DNA from: Rutidosis leptorrhynchoides
Lineage: Eukaryota; Streptophyta; Magnoliopsida; Asterales; Asteraceae
DNA: 64,000 bases
Assembly (NCBI RefSeq): GCF_046630445.1
Contig: NC_092343.1
Span: 138,439,501 to 138,503,500, forward strand
Direction of reading: 5' to 3'
Part shown: positions 11,690-24,250 of the stretch, piece by piece
Layout: the number at the start of each line of letters is the position of its first letter
Numbering within the stretch: the stretch's first letter is position 1
Notes under the pieces: generated by a model
Seen by the model: the letters and a program-made list of their open reading frames with translations, nothing else
The model's database searches: none
Told to the model about the DNA's origin: nothing
Translations under genes and position numbers: made by a program

Positions 11690-11760
11690 GGACGGGACTC
11701 GAACCCGCGACCTCTCGAAATACGCCAACACCCTCAACCCTCACGCTGCTGCTTTCATTT
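11690..11760 (-). other. tRNA-like / SINE-head-like segment with a Pol III B box
   Basis: On the minus strand the sequence GAGAGGTCGCGGGTTCGAG (11720-11702) continues into TCCCGTCC. It contains a perfect B box GGTTCGAGTCC and a foldable T arm (GCGGG / CCCGT) followed by CCTAGGC. The upstream part (AGCAGCGTGAGGGTTGAGGG) is only a weak D-arm/A-box match, and no matching 5' acceptor strand is seen. A T-rich run follows. It looks like a decayed tRNA or SINE head within an LTR, not a working tRNA gene. Confidence 0.5.
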
Positions 11761-12922
11761 CTGATTTAAAACATAATCTAATTTTATATAACCCGTATAC
11801 TTGTTCTTCCTATTTTTCTTCTTCTCAACTCAATCGAGCAACCCATTAATCAACCATAGCTATGCATTAGAAACTTAGATTATATATGAAAATAAGAACG
11901 AAGCTTATGTGGTGTTTTGATTTATCAGAAAAAGAAAACACGAAAAGAAAAGAAAAAAAATATAGTCAGCATAAGAGCTGCTGTTCTCGTCGGCCTTTTT
12001 TTTTTTTTTTAAATTGATTCACAAATTGACAAGGTTTTAGACCAACTTTATAACACGAAACATATTAAGAATCAATACTAGAATCTATTGGAAACATCAA
12101 TTAAACTTGTATCAAAACAGAAAAATCGAATTTGACTCAAGAACACAAGTTGACTTTTTGAAGCATAAACTTTGACTTCGAAATTGGAATTCAATATGGA
12201 AAATTGGAATTTTAAACTTTGCAGATAGTTTTAAAACATGATTTCTAACAACTCTGCACTTATAGATTTTGACCTTCGATTTGAATTCGAAATATGAATA
12301 AAAAGTGAAAAGAACAGAGTTTTTAGCCTCGTTAATTAATTTTCTGTTTAATCGCTCAAATAATAGAAATTAGAAAGGGTTGTAATTGATTCTGATTGTG
12401 TAAAGTCGACTGATTTTTATTCAAAATGTGTGAAATTCGATTGTTATTTAAAATGGAATGGTCGATAAATAGAATAACTCAGAAAGGAGAAAGACAAACG
12501 AATAAAGATAAAATAGAAATAGCAGATATTGAATTATAACTGAATTTGGACTGGTTTACTAATTGAAGTTGACATGTAACAATTTTCAGACAAATTCCAA
12601 ATCGAAAAGTGATGAAAGAATCATTCGTACACAAAATATATATAAAGCTGGAGAAAGATTTGCACAGATTTATTTATTAATTTAATCTGAACTTAATAAT
12701 AATAATTTAATAATTAATAAATATTAATATATATAAATACTAAAATACAGTTAATATTATAAATAAAAATAATACTAGTAATATTATAATGATAAAATTA
12801 ATAAGAATCATGATAATGATAATTTTATAAAAAATTTTTTAGTAATAATAATAATAATACTAATTAATAACAATTAAATTTAAAAAAATAATCATAATAT
12901 CATTTATAAGATAATACTAATA

Positions 12923-12930
<8 letters not shown>

Positions 12931-13010
<80 letters not shown>
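12931..13010. repeat. (AT)n microsatellite
   Basis: 80 bases of pure AT dinucleotide inside the solo LTR. Confidence 0.98.
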
Positions 13011-13013
<3 letters not shown>

Positions 13014-13800
13014 GGTTTACGTATATTTATATCAGTTATTTATATATCTGCTATATATATTAAAGTCTGTAATATCAATTAATATTATAACTTTATTTAT
13101 AAAATTTGTTTTTTATAAGAATATTAGCAATAATAACAATAGAATTAATAATATTAATAATAATAATAATAATAACATTATCTAAATTATACTAATATTA
13201 ATAAGAATAGAAGTAAAAATTGAAAATAATAATATTATTAATGCTAACCATATTAAATTGTATTATTTTTATTATAATAAAGTTGATACTAAAATAATAA
13301 TGATGATAATAATAATATTATTATTAATGATTCTAATAATAATACTAATTACAATAATATTAGTAATATTAATATTACAATTTATATTTATATTCAATTT
13401 CATAATAATATTAATAATACCAATATAGATGTTAACATTGATAGTAAATAATAGCAATTATCTATCTTATATATTATTTTATATTTTTAATTCAAATGAT
13501 TAAATTTGTATTTTATTATTTCACATTATTATATATACTTATCTTCAACTTATATTTATATATACATCTTTATTTACAACAATGGTTCGTGAATCGTCGG
13601 AAATATTCAAAGGTTAATTGAATTCATGTAAACAGTTACAAAATTTTGAGACTCAACTTTACAGACTTTGCTTATCGTGTCGGAAACATATAAAGATTAA
13701 AGTTTAAATTTGATCGAAAATTCCCGGACTTTGCTTATCGTGTCGAAAACATATAAAGATTAAAGTTTAAATTTGATCGGAAATTCCCGGGTCATCACAA

Positions 13801-16608
13801 GAATTACCGGGATTACCCCCACATCGATCCGTTGAATTTCAAATAGACCTTGTACCAGGAGCTGCACCAATAGCTCCTGCTCCATACAGACTCGCACCGA
13901 ACGAAATGAAAGAATTACAAAGTCAGTTACAGGAATTTTTAGAGCGCGGTTTCATTCGACCAAGCACATCACCATGGGGAGCTCCTATTTTTTTTGTCAA
14001 GAAGAAGGATGGTACATTTAGGTTATGTATCGACTACTGAGAGTTGAACAAACTTACCATCAAGAACCGCTACCTACTACCGAGAATCGATGACTTATTT
14101 GATCAACTACAAGGCTCGTCGGTTTATTCGAAGATTGATTTACGTTCTGGGTATCATCAAATGCGGGTGAAGGAGGATGATATTCCAAAGACTGCTTTTA
14201 GGACACGTTACGGTCATTACGAGTTTATGGTTATGCCGTTTGGGTTAACTAACGCACCAGCTGTATTCATGGACCTCATGAACCGAGTGTGTGGACCATA
14301 CCTTGACAAGTTTGTCATTGTTTTCATTGATGACATACTTATTTACTCAAAGAATGACCAAGAGCATGAAGAACATTTGAGAAAAGTGCTAGAGTTGTTA
14401 AGAAAGAAAAAACTGTACGCTAAGTTTTCAAAGTGTGCATTTTGGTTGGAAGAAGTTCAATTCCTCGGTCACATAGTGAACAAAGAAGGTATTCAGGTGG
14501 ATTCAGCAAAGATTGAAACCGTTGAAAAGTGGGAAACCCCAAAAACTCCGAAACACATACGCCAATTTTTAGGGCTAGCTGGTTATTACAGAAGATTCAT
14601 CCAAGATTTTTCCAAAATAGCAAAACCCTTGACTGCATTAACGCATAAAGGGAAGAAATTTGAATGGAAGGATGTACAAGAAAAAGCGTTTCAATTATTG
14701 AAGAAAAAGTTAACTACGGCACCTATATTGTCATTACCTGAAGGGAATGATGATTTTGTGATATATTGTGATGCCTCAAAGCAAGGTCTCGGTTGTGTAT
14801 TAATGCAACGAACGAAGGTAATTGCTTATGCGTCTAGACAATTGAAGATTCACGAGCAAAATTATACGACGCATGATTTGGAATTAGGCGCGGTTGTTTT
14901 TGCATTAAAGACTTGGAGGAACTACTTATATGGGGTCAAAAGTATTATATATACCGACCACAAAAGTCTTCAACACATATTTAAGCAGAAACAACTGAAT
15001 ATGAGGCAGCGTAGGTGGATTGAATTGTTGAATGATTACGACTTTGAGATTCGTTACCACCCGGGAAGGGCAAATGTGGTAGCCGACGCCTTGAGCAGAA
15101 AGGACAGAGAACCTATTCGAGTAAAAGCTATGAATATAATGATTCACACTAACCTTACTACTCAAATAAAGGAGGCGCAACAAGGAGTTTTAAAAGAGGG
15201 AAACTTAAGGGATGAAATACCCAAAGGATCGGAGAAGCATCTTAATATTCGGGAAGACGGAACCCGATATAGGGCTGAAAGAATTTGGGTACCAAAATTT
15301 GGAGATATGAGAGAAATGGTACTTAGAGAAGCTCATAAAACCAGATACTCAATACATCCTGGAACGGGAAAGATGTACAAGGATCTCAAGAAACATTTTT
15401 GTTGGCCGGGTATGAAAGCCGATGTTGCTAAATACGTAGGAGAATGTTTGACGTGTTCTAAGGTCAAAGCGGAGCATCAGAAACTATCAAGTCTACTTCA
15501 ACAACCCGAAATCCCGGAATGGAAATGGGAAAACATTACCATGGATTTCATTACTAAATTGCCAAGAACTGCAAGTGGTTTTGATACTATTTGGGTAATA
15601 GTTGATCGTCTCACCAAATCAGCACACTTCCTGCTAATAAGAGAAGATGACAAGATGGAGAAGTTAGCACGACTGTATTTGAAGGAAGTCGTCTCCAGAC
15701 ATGGAATACCAATCTCTATTATCTCTGATAGGGATGGCAGATTTATTTCAAGATACTGGCAGACATTACAGCAAGCATTAGGAACTCGTCTAGACATGAG
15801 TACTGCCTATCATCTACAAACTGATGGGCAGAGCGAAAGGACGATACAAATGCTTGAAGACATGCTACGAGCCTGTGTTATTGATTTCGGAAATAGTTGG
15901 GATCGACACCTTCCGTTAGCAAAATTTTCCTACAACAACAGCTACCATTCAAGCATTGAGATGGCGCCGTTTGAAGCACTTTATGGTAGAAAGTGCAGGT
16001 CTCCGATTTGTTGGAGTGAAGTGGGGGATAGACAGATTACGGGTCCGGAGATAATACAAGAAACTACCGAGAAGATCATCCAAATTTAACAACGGTTGAA
16101 AACTGCCCAAAGTCGACAAAAGAGTTACGCTGACATTAAAAGAAAAGATATTGAATTTGAAATTGGAGAGATGGTCATATTTAAAGTTGCACCTTGGAAA
16201 GGCGTTGTTCGATTTGGTAAACGAGGGAAATTAAATCCAAGGTATATTGGACCATTCAAGATTATTGATCGTGTCGGACCAGTAGCTTACCGACTTGAGT
16301 TACCTCAATAACTCGCGGCTGTACATAACACTTTCCACGTCTCGAATTTGAAGAAATGTTTTGCTAAAGAAGATCTCACTATTCCGTTACACGAAATTCA
16401 AATTAACGAAAAACTTCAATTCATCGAAGAACCCGTCGAAATAATGGATCGTGAGGTTAAAAGACTTAAGCAAAATAAGATACCAATTGTTAAGGTTCGA
16501 TGGAATGCTCGTAGAGGACCCGAGTTCACCTGGGAACGAGAAGATCAGATGAAGAAGAAATACCCGCACTTATTTCCAGAAGATACGTCAACACCTCCAA
16601 CTGCTTAA
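13801..16608 (+). pseudogene. RT-RNaseH-integrase-chromodomain part of the Ty3 polyprotein, disrupted
   Basis: Continues the frame cut at 9885. Order: linker [22 protein letters not shown] with [39 protein letters not shown] and the catalytic [10 protein letters not shown] (about 14331); RNase H with [10 protein letters not shown] (about 14764) and [10 protein letters not shown]; then [15 protein letters not shown]. Integrase has a zinc-binding H-H-C-C start ([15 protein letters not shown] ... CLTCSKVK), [16 protein letters not shown] and the TDGQSERT region. The end is a chromodomain-like segment [19 protein letters not shown]. Stops lie at 14038 (TGA for CGA), 16087 (TAA for CAA) and 16309 (TAA for CAA), all explainable by one C-to-T change. 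The true stop is TAA 16606-16608. The chromodomain probably guides integration to marked chromatin, as known for chromoviruses. Confidence 0.93.
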
Positions 16609-16629
16609 AATTTCGAGACGAAAATTATT

Positions 16630-16643
16630 TAACTGGTAGGTAC
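16630..16643 (+). other. 3' polypurine tract of the F-box Ty3 element
   Basis: TAACTGGTAGGTAC directly before the TG of the 3' LTR; it is the primer for plus-strand synthesis. It differs at one or two positions from the LARD tract AACGGGTAGGTAC. Confidence 0.7.
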
Positions 16644-19600
16644 TGTAGTGAATCGAAATTTTCCATGTTTATATATATTAAATGAAATTGTTATTTACAT
16701 GATTAAGTGTTTCCAACATGTTAAGCAATCAAACTTGTTAAGACTTGATTAATTGAAACAGGTTTTATATAGACAATTGACCACCCAAGTTGACCGGTGA
16801 TTCACGAACGTTAAAACTTGTAAAAACTATATGATGTCATATATATGGATATATATATATATATATATATAATTAACATGGTATTATGATAATTAAACAT
16901 ATCATTAAGTATATTAACAATGAACTACATATGTAAAAACAAGACTACTAATTTAATGATTTCGAAACGAGACATATATGTAACGATTATCGTTGTAACG
17001 ACATTTAATGTATATATATCATATTAAGATATATTAATACATCATGATACCATGATAATGTAATAATTTAACATCTCATTTGATATAATAAACAATGGGT
17101 TAACAACATTTAACAAGATCGTTAACCTAAAGGTTTCAAAACAACACTTACATGTAATGACTAACGATGATTTAACGACTCAGTTAAAATGTATATACAT
17201 GTAGTGTTTTAATATGTATTCATACACTTTTGAAAGACTTCAAGACACTTATCAAAATACTTATACTTAACAAAAATACTTACAATTACATCCTCGTTCA
17301 GTTTCATCAACAATTCTACTCGTATGCACCCGTATTCGTACTAGTACAATACATAGCTTTTAGATGTATGTACTATTGATATATACACTCCAATGATCAG
17401 CTCTTAGCAGCCCATGTGAGTCACCTAACACATGTGGGAACCACCATTTGGCAACTAGCATGAAATATCTCATAAAATTACAAAAATATTAGTAATCATT
17501 CATGACTTATTTACAAGTAAACAAAATTACACATCCTTTATATCTAATCCATATACCAACGACCAAAAACACCTACAAATACTTTAATTCTTAAATTTTA
17601 TTCATCTAATTGATCTCTCTCAAGTTCTATCTTCAAGTTCTAAGTGTTCTTCATAAATTCTATAAGTTCTAGTTTCATAAAATCAAGAATACTTCCAAGT
17701 TTGCTAGCTTACTTCCAATCTTGTAAAGTGATCATCCAACCTCAAGAAATCTTTCTTATTTATAGTAAGATATCTTTCTACTACAAGGTAATACTCATAT
17801 TCAAACTTTGATTCAATTTCTATAACTATAACAATCTTATTTCGAGTGGAAATCTTGCTTGAACTTATTTTCGTGTCATGATTCTGCTTCAAGAACTTTC
17901 AAGTCATCCAAGGATCCTTTGAAGCTAGATCTATTTTTCTCATTTCCAGTAGGTTTACCTACTAAAATTAAGGTAGTAATGATGTTCATAACATCATTCG
18001 ATTCATACATATAAAACTATCGTATTCGAAGATTTAAACTTGTAATCACTAGAACATAGTTTAGTTAATTCTAAACTTGTTCACAAATAAAGTTAATCCT
18101 TCTAACTTGACTTTTAAAATCAACTAAACACATGTTCTATATCTATATGATATTCTAACTTAATGATTTAAAACCTGGAAACACGAAAAACACCGTAAAA
18201 CCGGACATACGCCGTCGTAGTAGCACCGCGAGCTGTTTTGGGTTTGATAATTAAAAACTATGATAAACTTTGATTTAAAAGTTGTTCTTCTTGGAAAATG
18301 ATTTTTCTTATGAATATGAAACTATATCCAAAATTCATGGTTAAACTCAAAGTGAAAGTATGTTTTTCAAAATGGTCATCAAGACGTCGTTCTTTCGACT
18401 GAAATGACTACCTCTTACAAAAATGACTTTTAACTTATATTTTCGACTATAAACCTATACTTTTTATATTTAGATTCATAAAGTAGAGTTCAATATGAAA
18501 CCATAGAAATTTTATTCACTCAAAACGAATTTAAAACGAAGAAGTTATGGGTAAAACAAGATTGGATATTTTTTTATTGTTGTAGCTACGGGAAATATTG
18601 TAACAATTCTGTACAAATCATATCCTAGCTAACTTATATTGTATTATACATGTATTCTAGTATATTATGTAATCTTGGGATACCATAGACACTTATGCAA
18701 ATGTTTTGACATATCATATCGACCCATGTATATATATTATTTGGAACAACCATAGACACTCTATATGCAGTAATGTTGGAGTTAGCTATACAGGGTTGAG
18801 GTTGATTTCAAAAATATATATGCTTTGAGTTGTGATCTTGCCTGAGACGTGTATACACTGGGTCGTGGATTGATCCAAGATAATATATATCGATTTATTT
18901 CTGTACATCTAACTATGGACAACTAGTTGTAGGTTATTAACGAGGACAGCTGACTTAATAAGCTTAAAACATTAAAACGTATTATAAAATGTTGTAAATA
19001 TATTTTGAACATACTTTGATATATATGTACATATTTGTTCTAGGTTCGTGAATCGACCAGTGGCCAAGTCTTACTACCCGACGAAGTAAAAATCTGTGAA
19101 AGTGAGTTATAGTCCCACTTTTAAAATATAATATTTTGAGATGAGAATACATGCAACTTTATAAATGTTTTACGTAATAGACACAAGTAAATGAAACTAC
19201 ATTATATGGGTGAATGATCGAAGCCGAATATGCCCCTTTTTAGCTTGGTAGCCTAAGAATTTGGGAACAGACCCCCAAATTGATGCGAATCCTAAAGATA
19301 GATCTATCGGGCCTAACAAGCTCCATTATGGAATTTGGAATGCTTTAGTACTTCGAAATTAACATGTCCGATGGGTGTCCCAGAATGATGGGGATATTCT
19401 ATATGCATCTTGTTAATGTCGGTTACCAGGTGTTCACCATATGAATGATTTTTATCTCTATGTATGGGATGTATTGAAATATGAAATCTTGTGGTCTATT
19501 ATTATGATTTGATAATATATAAGTTAAACCTATAACTCACCAACATTTTTGTTGACGTTTTAAGCATGTTTATTCTCAGGTGATTATTAAGAGCTTCCGC

Positions 19601-19922
19601 TATTGCATACTAAAATAAGGAAAGATTTGGAGTCAATGCTTGTATAATATTGTGTAAAAACTGCATTCAAGAAATTTATTTTTGATGTAATATATTCTTA
19701 TTGTAAACCATTATGTAATGGTCGAGTGTAAACAGTATATTTCAGATTATCATTATTTGATAATCTACGTAATGCTTTTTAAACCTTTATCGATAAAATA
19801 AAGGTTATGCTTATTTTAAAAATGAATGCAGTCTTTGAAAAACGTCTCATATAGAGGTCAAAACCTCGCGACGAAATCAATTAATATGGAACGTTTATAA
19901 TTAATACGAACGGGACATTTCA
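16644..19922 (+). repeat. 3' LTR of the F-box Ty3 element
   Basis: 3279 bp, TGTAGTGAATCG...GGGACATTTCA, aligned along its whole length with 2905-6147. By eye the copies differ by scattered substitutions, variable (TA)n runs and a block of about 26 bases (19264-19290) absent from the 5' copy. The element is therefore clearly older than the Copia element at 34192. Confidence 0.93.
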
Positions 19923-21301
19923 AATATCCCCACAGACATCTCGTCTGTAAAATATTAATCTCGAAGTACTAAAGCTATCCATAGACATGAATGGGGGTTG
20001 TTAGGCCCAATAGATCTATCTTTAGGATTCCCGTCAATTAGGGGCCATTTTCCTAATTCTTAGGTTACCAGACTTGAAGGGCGATATTCGATTTCGATAA
20101 TCCAACCATATAATGTAGTTTCGATTACTTGTGTCTATTTCGTCAAACATTTATAAAAGCGCATGTATTCTCAGTCCCAAAAATATATATTGCAAAAACT
20201 TTTACAAAGGGAGTAATGAAACCCACGATACTGTATTTCGTAGTAAAAATACATATGGCGTCATTGAAAAAGTGTAGAGTTGGCCTCGGATTCACGAACC
20301 TATATTAATTATATATTTATATGTTGGTCAATATCTGTCTAACAATTTAAATCAAGTCGTATTGTATCACAATCCTAATGCTCGAGATTATCATGCAAAG
20401 GTCAACAAAAGTTAACTTGACCCTAAATGACTTCCAAATCTATACATGTTTATTATATAACATAAATATAGTCATTTTATATATTTAAATATGTTTATCA
20501 TATTTTACTAGAGTAAATAATACAAGTCATTTATTAATAAATAAAATTTATATTTATATATGATAAAAATATACTTTTATATAAATTCAAGTAATAAAAA
20601 TAATAAAGTTTACTTGATATCATAAAAATATAGTGATATGTATTATTAATGTAATTATATTACGTGTGGTAAAAATATCTTTGTATCGCATATTTATTTG
20701 ATAAAATAATATTGATAATAATCATAAAGAATAAAAGTTGTATTATTTTGTAATAATAATAATAATTATTATTCTACTAATAAAAATAACAATATTTATA
20801 TTTACTAATGTTGATATTATTTTTAATAAAATAATAATTCTAATCATGATAATTTTAGTAATAACGATACTTTTTATTGTTAACTGTAATAATAATATTA
20901 TTTTTATATAAAAATAATAATTCTATTCAAAATGATAATTTTTTTTAATAGTGATATTTTATAATAACAATGATATTTTTATTAAAAATGATAATTTTAA
21001 TAAAAATGATAGTTTTAATATTAATGATACTTTTAATAATCATAATGATAAAAATGATGAAAACGATATTTTTATCTAAATCAATATCTTACAATATTTT
21101 AATTTCATCATGATACTTATACTCATTATTTCCTAATCGATTTCTTTAATAGCTTTTAGTCCTCTTTTATATTGTATTTATAATAATGATAATAGTAGTA
21201 ATCATAATAATTATGTGATACTAATATTAGTTTTAATGATATTGATACTAATAATAATAATTATAATAATGTTAATGATAATACTAATAATTATTATAAT
21301 G

Positions 21302-21302
<1 letters not shown>

Positions 21303-21394
<92 letters not shown>

Positions 21395-21416
21395 GTAATA
21401 ATAATAATAATAATCT
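21303..21416. repeat. (ATA)n microsatellite
   Basis: About 110 bases of almost pure TAA/ATA repeat with one G interruption near 21395, inside the LARD LTR. The other LTR copy has a shorter version near 43345-43385. Confidence 0.97.
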
Positions 21417-22111
21417 TAGTGATAATAACGATAGTTTTTAATAATAACAATTTTTAATAATAATTTTTATATTGATAACGATAATGATAATAAAAATTAT
21501 TATTATTAGTTAATAATAACGACGATAGTATTAATCATTTTTAATAATAATACTAAAATTAATGATAATTCAGTTGACGATATCTTTTAATCCGTTCATC
21601 GAAATCATACACTTTCTAAATGAAAAGTTATTAATTTTTCGCCAGCTTTCCAACGACATGCATATCATATACCTTATCTCAGTAGCATATGTATCAAATA
21701 CATAATTTATCATAAACTATCTAACGACAATATAAAACATACAAGCATGCATAATCATAAATACTCGAGCACTAGTCAGGGATACACTATTAATATGTAA
21801 AAGATAGGATATGAATGCTCACGTATCAATATTGTGATTCAATATTGCAGGGAAGTACATAGACGCAACATAAATGATAAACACTATGTTGACCTCACGA
21901 GCTATACCCCCGAATCATACCCATAACCTCCATAGCTATAACCCATAATTTCCTTAGCTCTATCCCGCTCAAAAATCCATTTTAAAAATAACTCGCTCAT
22001 AACATCGTCGTAATATTTTATGTATAATACTACTAATAACACTACCTAATAATACTAATACTAATACTAATAAGATTAATATTGATAATCTTAATATTAA
22101 TAATAATAATA

Positions 22112-22228
<117 letters not shown>

Positions 22229-23429
22229 GTCGAGAGACAGTGAGATGAATTGAATGAATGAAAAACTGAATTCGATCGATTTAAAAGGATGTTCACCACC
22301 TAACCTCACCATGCGATCGCATGGGTGAGAAAGGCAATGGCCATGCAATCGCATGGCACCATTGTCCAGCTCATGTTGCACTTATTCAGGCTGCCGACAC
22401 TTGTTTATTATTATTATATACATATTATATTTAATTTATATAATTATTTATATATTATATTAAATTCACGTGCATAATTAATTTATAAATTTAGTTCCAA
22501 TGACTCGTACGTTGCCACTCAAATTATGTCTCGGTTCCGGTTTCTCGAACGCATTTTCGTATGCTTAGAAAACGAGTACTTTATGTTTCTTGTAATGTAC
22601 CTTTATACATAACAAGACTCAAATCAATGAAAAACTATCACACTCAAAGTGTAACTTATTTATTTGAGTGTTTTGATCATTTGCTTCTTTAAATCATCAT
22701 TTCGATATATATACATATATATAAACTAGTATTTTTAAATCAAAACGTTTTTTATCAAGGTTAATATTATGTTTTATCATTTTGTAAAATATATCTATAC
22801 ATATTCATTTAGAAATATAAATTTATATATATTTAGAAATATTTATTTAATAATATAATATTTAGTTTTTCAAATAATAATTATATTTCAAAGTATAATT
22901 TAAGATTGCTTACATAATAGTAATTATTATATCCCATAACGTTTTCATTTTAAAACTTAACTAGATATAGTTCATTTACATACTAGTGTTTATTTTAACT
23001 TCTTGAACGTACTGATTATCATACCTATATATCAATCAAATCACTAAACGAGTGTTACTATCGTTTACTTAACTATTTTGAAATCATATATATTTAATAT
23101 ACATGAACACGTTTTAAATACACGTTGCAAGTTATTTATATATTTATATTCAATTACATCACGGACCTTTATTATTTATAACTTGTCAACAGGTTTCTAG
23201 AAAGATTCTAAATTTAAGATAACGTTAAAACCTGTATTCTTATCATAATGACTCAGTAACAATTTGTCAAAAGTGGTTCTAGATATTCATAAAATTATAT
23301 TCGTTTTAAAGAAGATGTGGCACTCAAATCCTTTTATATAATTTCTAAAAAATTTAATAAAAAAAGATAATGGTAATAACTTTAATAATCTTAAAGTTTT
23401 ATAATATGTTCCTATTTCTCGACATTTAT

Positions 23430-23432
<3 letters not shown>

Positions 23433-23508
<76 letters not shown>
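23433..23508. repeat. (TA)n microsatellite
   Basis: 76 bases of pure TA, inside the LARD LTR. Confidence 0.97.
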
Positions 23509-23509
<1 letters not shown>

Positions 23510-24237
23510 CGAGAAAATTAATATTGTTTCCTTTGTATATATTCAAAACGTTTTTATAACAAAAGTTCTTTTAGATAGAAACATGTTATCATACGTTTGA
23601 AACTAAATCGAGTAATTATAAATTTGGTTTTCCAGAATCGGTTATATTCCAAATCATCCTTTAAAAAAGTTTCATCTATATCGTAAAACGTTTTCAATAC
23701 AATGAACACTAAATAACTAACTTATCAAGAGATACGAGATAATCATTGTAAAGTATGCATTAAAAGTTAAGTAGGAATCTTCACTAACTTTTGTCTAGTT
23801 CTCGTTCATTGACACTTTTGTTCTTTCATGTAAATCACTTTACCATTTTCCGAATCTTGCTAAAAGAACAGATTTCTTAAATCATAATGGACCTCATAAC
23901 AGAGACCCGTAATCATATTTCAATGTATCTAATAATTCAATCATTTGATATTATCTTTTAATTCCGTCAATAATTATACCGAACAAACACGTTCATGTAA
24001 AGTATTATACGTCTAATACTTTGTTAACATTTTCAATTAATATTTATATATGTATCCATATACATATCTATTTACATATAATTATTCGTGAATCATCGAG
24101 AGCATTCACAAAGGTAATTGATTACATAAATGAAATTCCAAAACTTTTGAGACTCAATATTACAGACTTTGCTTATCGTTTCAGAGACATATAAAGATTA
24201 TAGTTTAAATTTGGTCGGAAATTTTCGGGTTGTCACA

Positions 24238-24250
24238 GTACCTACCCGTT
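24238..24250 (-). other. 3' polypurine tract of the LARD
   Basis: On the minus strand AACGGGTAGGTAC lies immediately before the LTR TG. It is preceded by 'gggacgaaatttcttt', also seen before the 3' LTR of the minus Ty3 element at 53560-53575. Confidence 0.75.

Larger units (their letters stand above)
9886..13799 (-). mobile_element. Solo LTR (minus strand) inside Ty3 pol
   Basis: 3914 bp. Read on the minus strand it starts TGTGATGACCCGGG at 13799 and ends GGGTCATTTCA at 9886. It is flanked by AGAAT on both sides (9881-9885 and 13800-13804), and pol reads on directly across it (KEL / ELPGLPP). It has no PBS, internal region or second LTR, so it is the product of LTR-LTR recombination. Its ends and the 'aggtatttgacctctat' region are related to the LARD LTR. 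It carries a tRNA-like segment (11690-11760), a (TAA)n array and a (TA)n array. Confidence 0.92.
2905..19922 (+). mobile_element. Ty3/Gypsy chromovirus (Tekay/Del-like) carrying an F-box gene, with nested solo LTR
   Basis: A full-length LTR retrotransposon bounded by TGTAGTGACCC and GGGACATTTCA with the 5-bp duplication AATAT on both sides. The order is 5' LTR 2905-6147, PBS 6150-6161, acidic ORF 6355-6975, F-box ORF 7110-7802, gag from 8128, protease, a solo LTR insertion (9886-13799), then RT, RNase H, integrase and a C-terminal chromodomain-like segment, and the 3' LTR 16644-19922. Without the solo LTR it is about 13.1 kb. A chromodomain-like end with protease-RT-RNaseH-integrase order places it among chromoviruses; Tekay/Del is my best guess from the motif and the long LTRs. 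The LTRs differ visibly, including a block of about 26 bases present near 19264-19290 and missing near 5515, and gag, pol and the F-box ORF contain stops. The copy is dead without help in trans. Confidence 0.93.

Noticed and set aside
11690..11760. A genuine tRNA gene
   Set aside because: Only the T arm and B box are convincing; the acceptor 5' strand, D arm and anticodon arm do not fold.
2905..19922. Endogenous pararetrovirus or env-bearing retrovirus
   Set aside because: Integrase, LTRs and a chromodomain are present, and there is no movement or coat protein. The extra ORFs lack a signal peptide or transmembrane segment.
21211..21457. Open frames of poly-Ile/Asn on both strands
   Set aside because: They are translations of a TAA microsatellite, not genes. 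The same holds for the Tyr-Ile frames at 22042-22381, 23370-23600 and 53028-53321.
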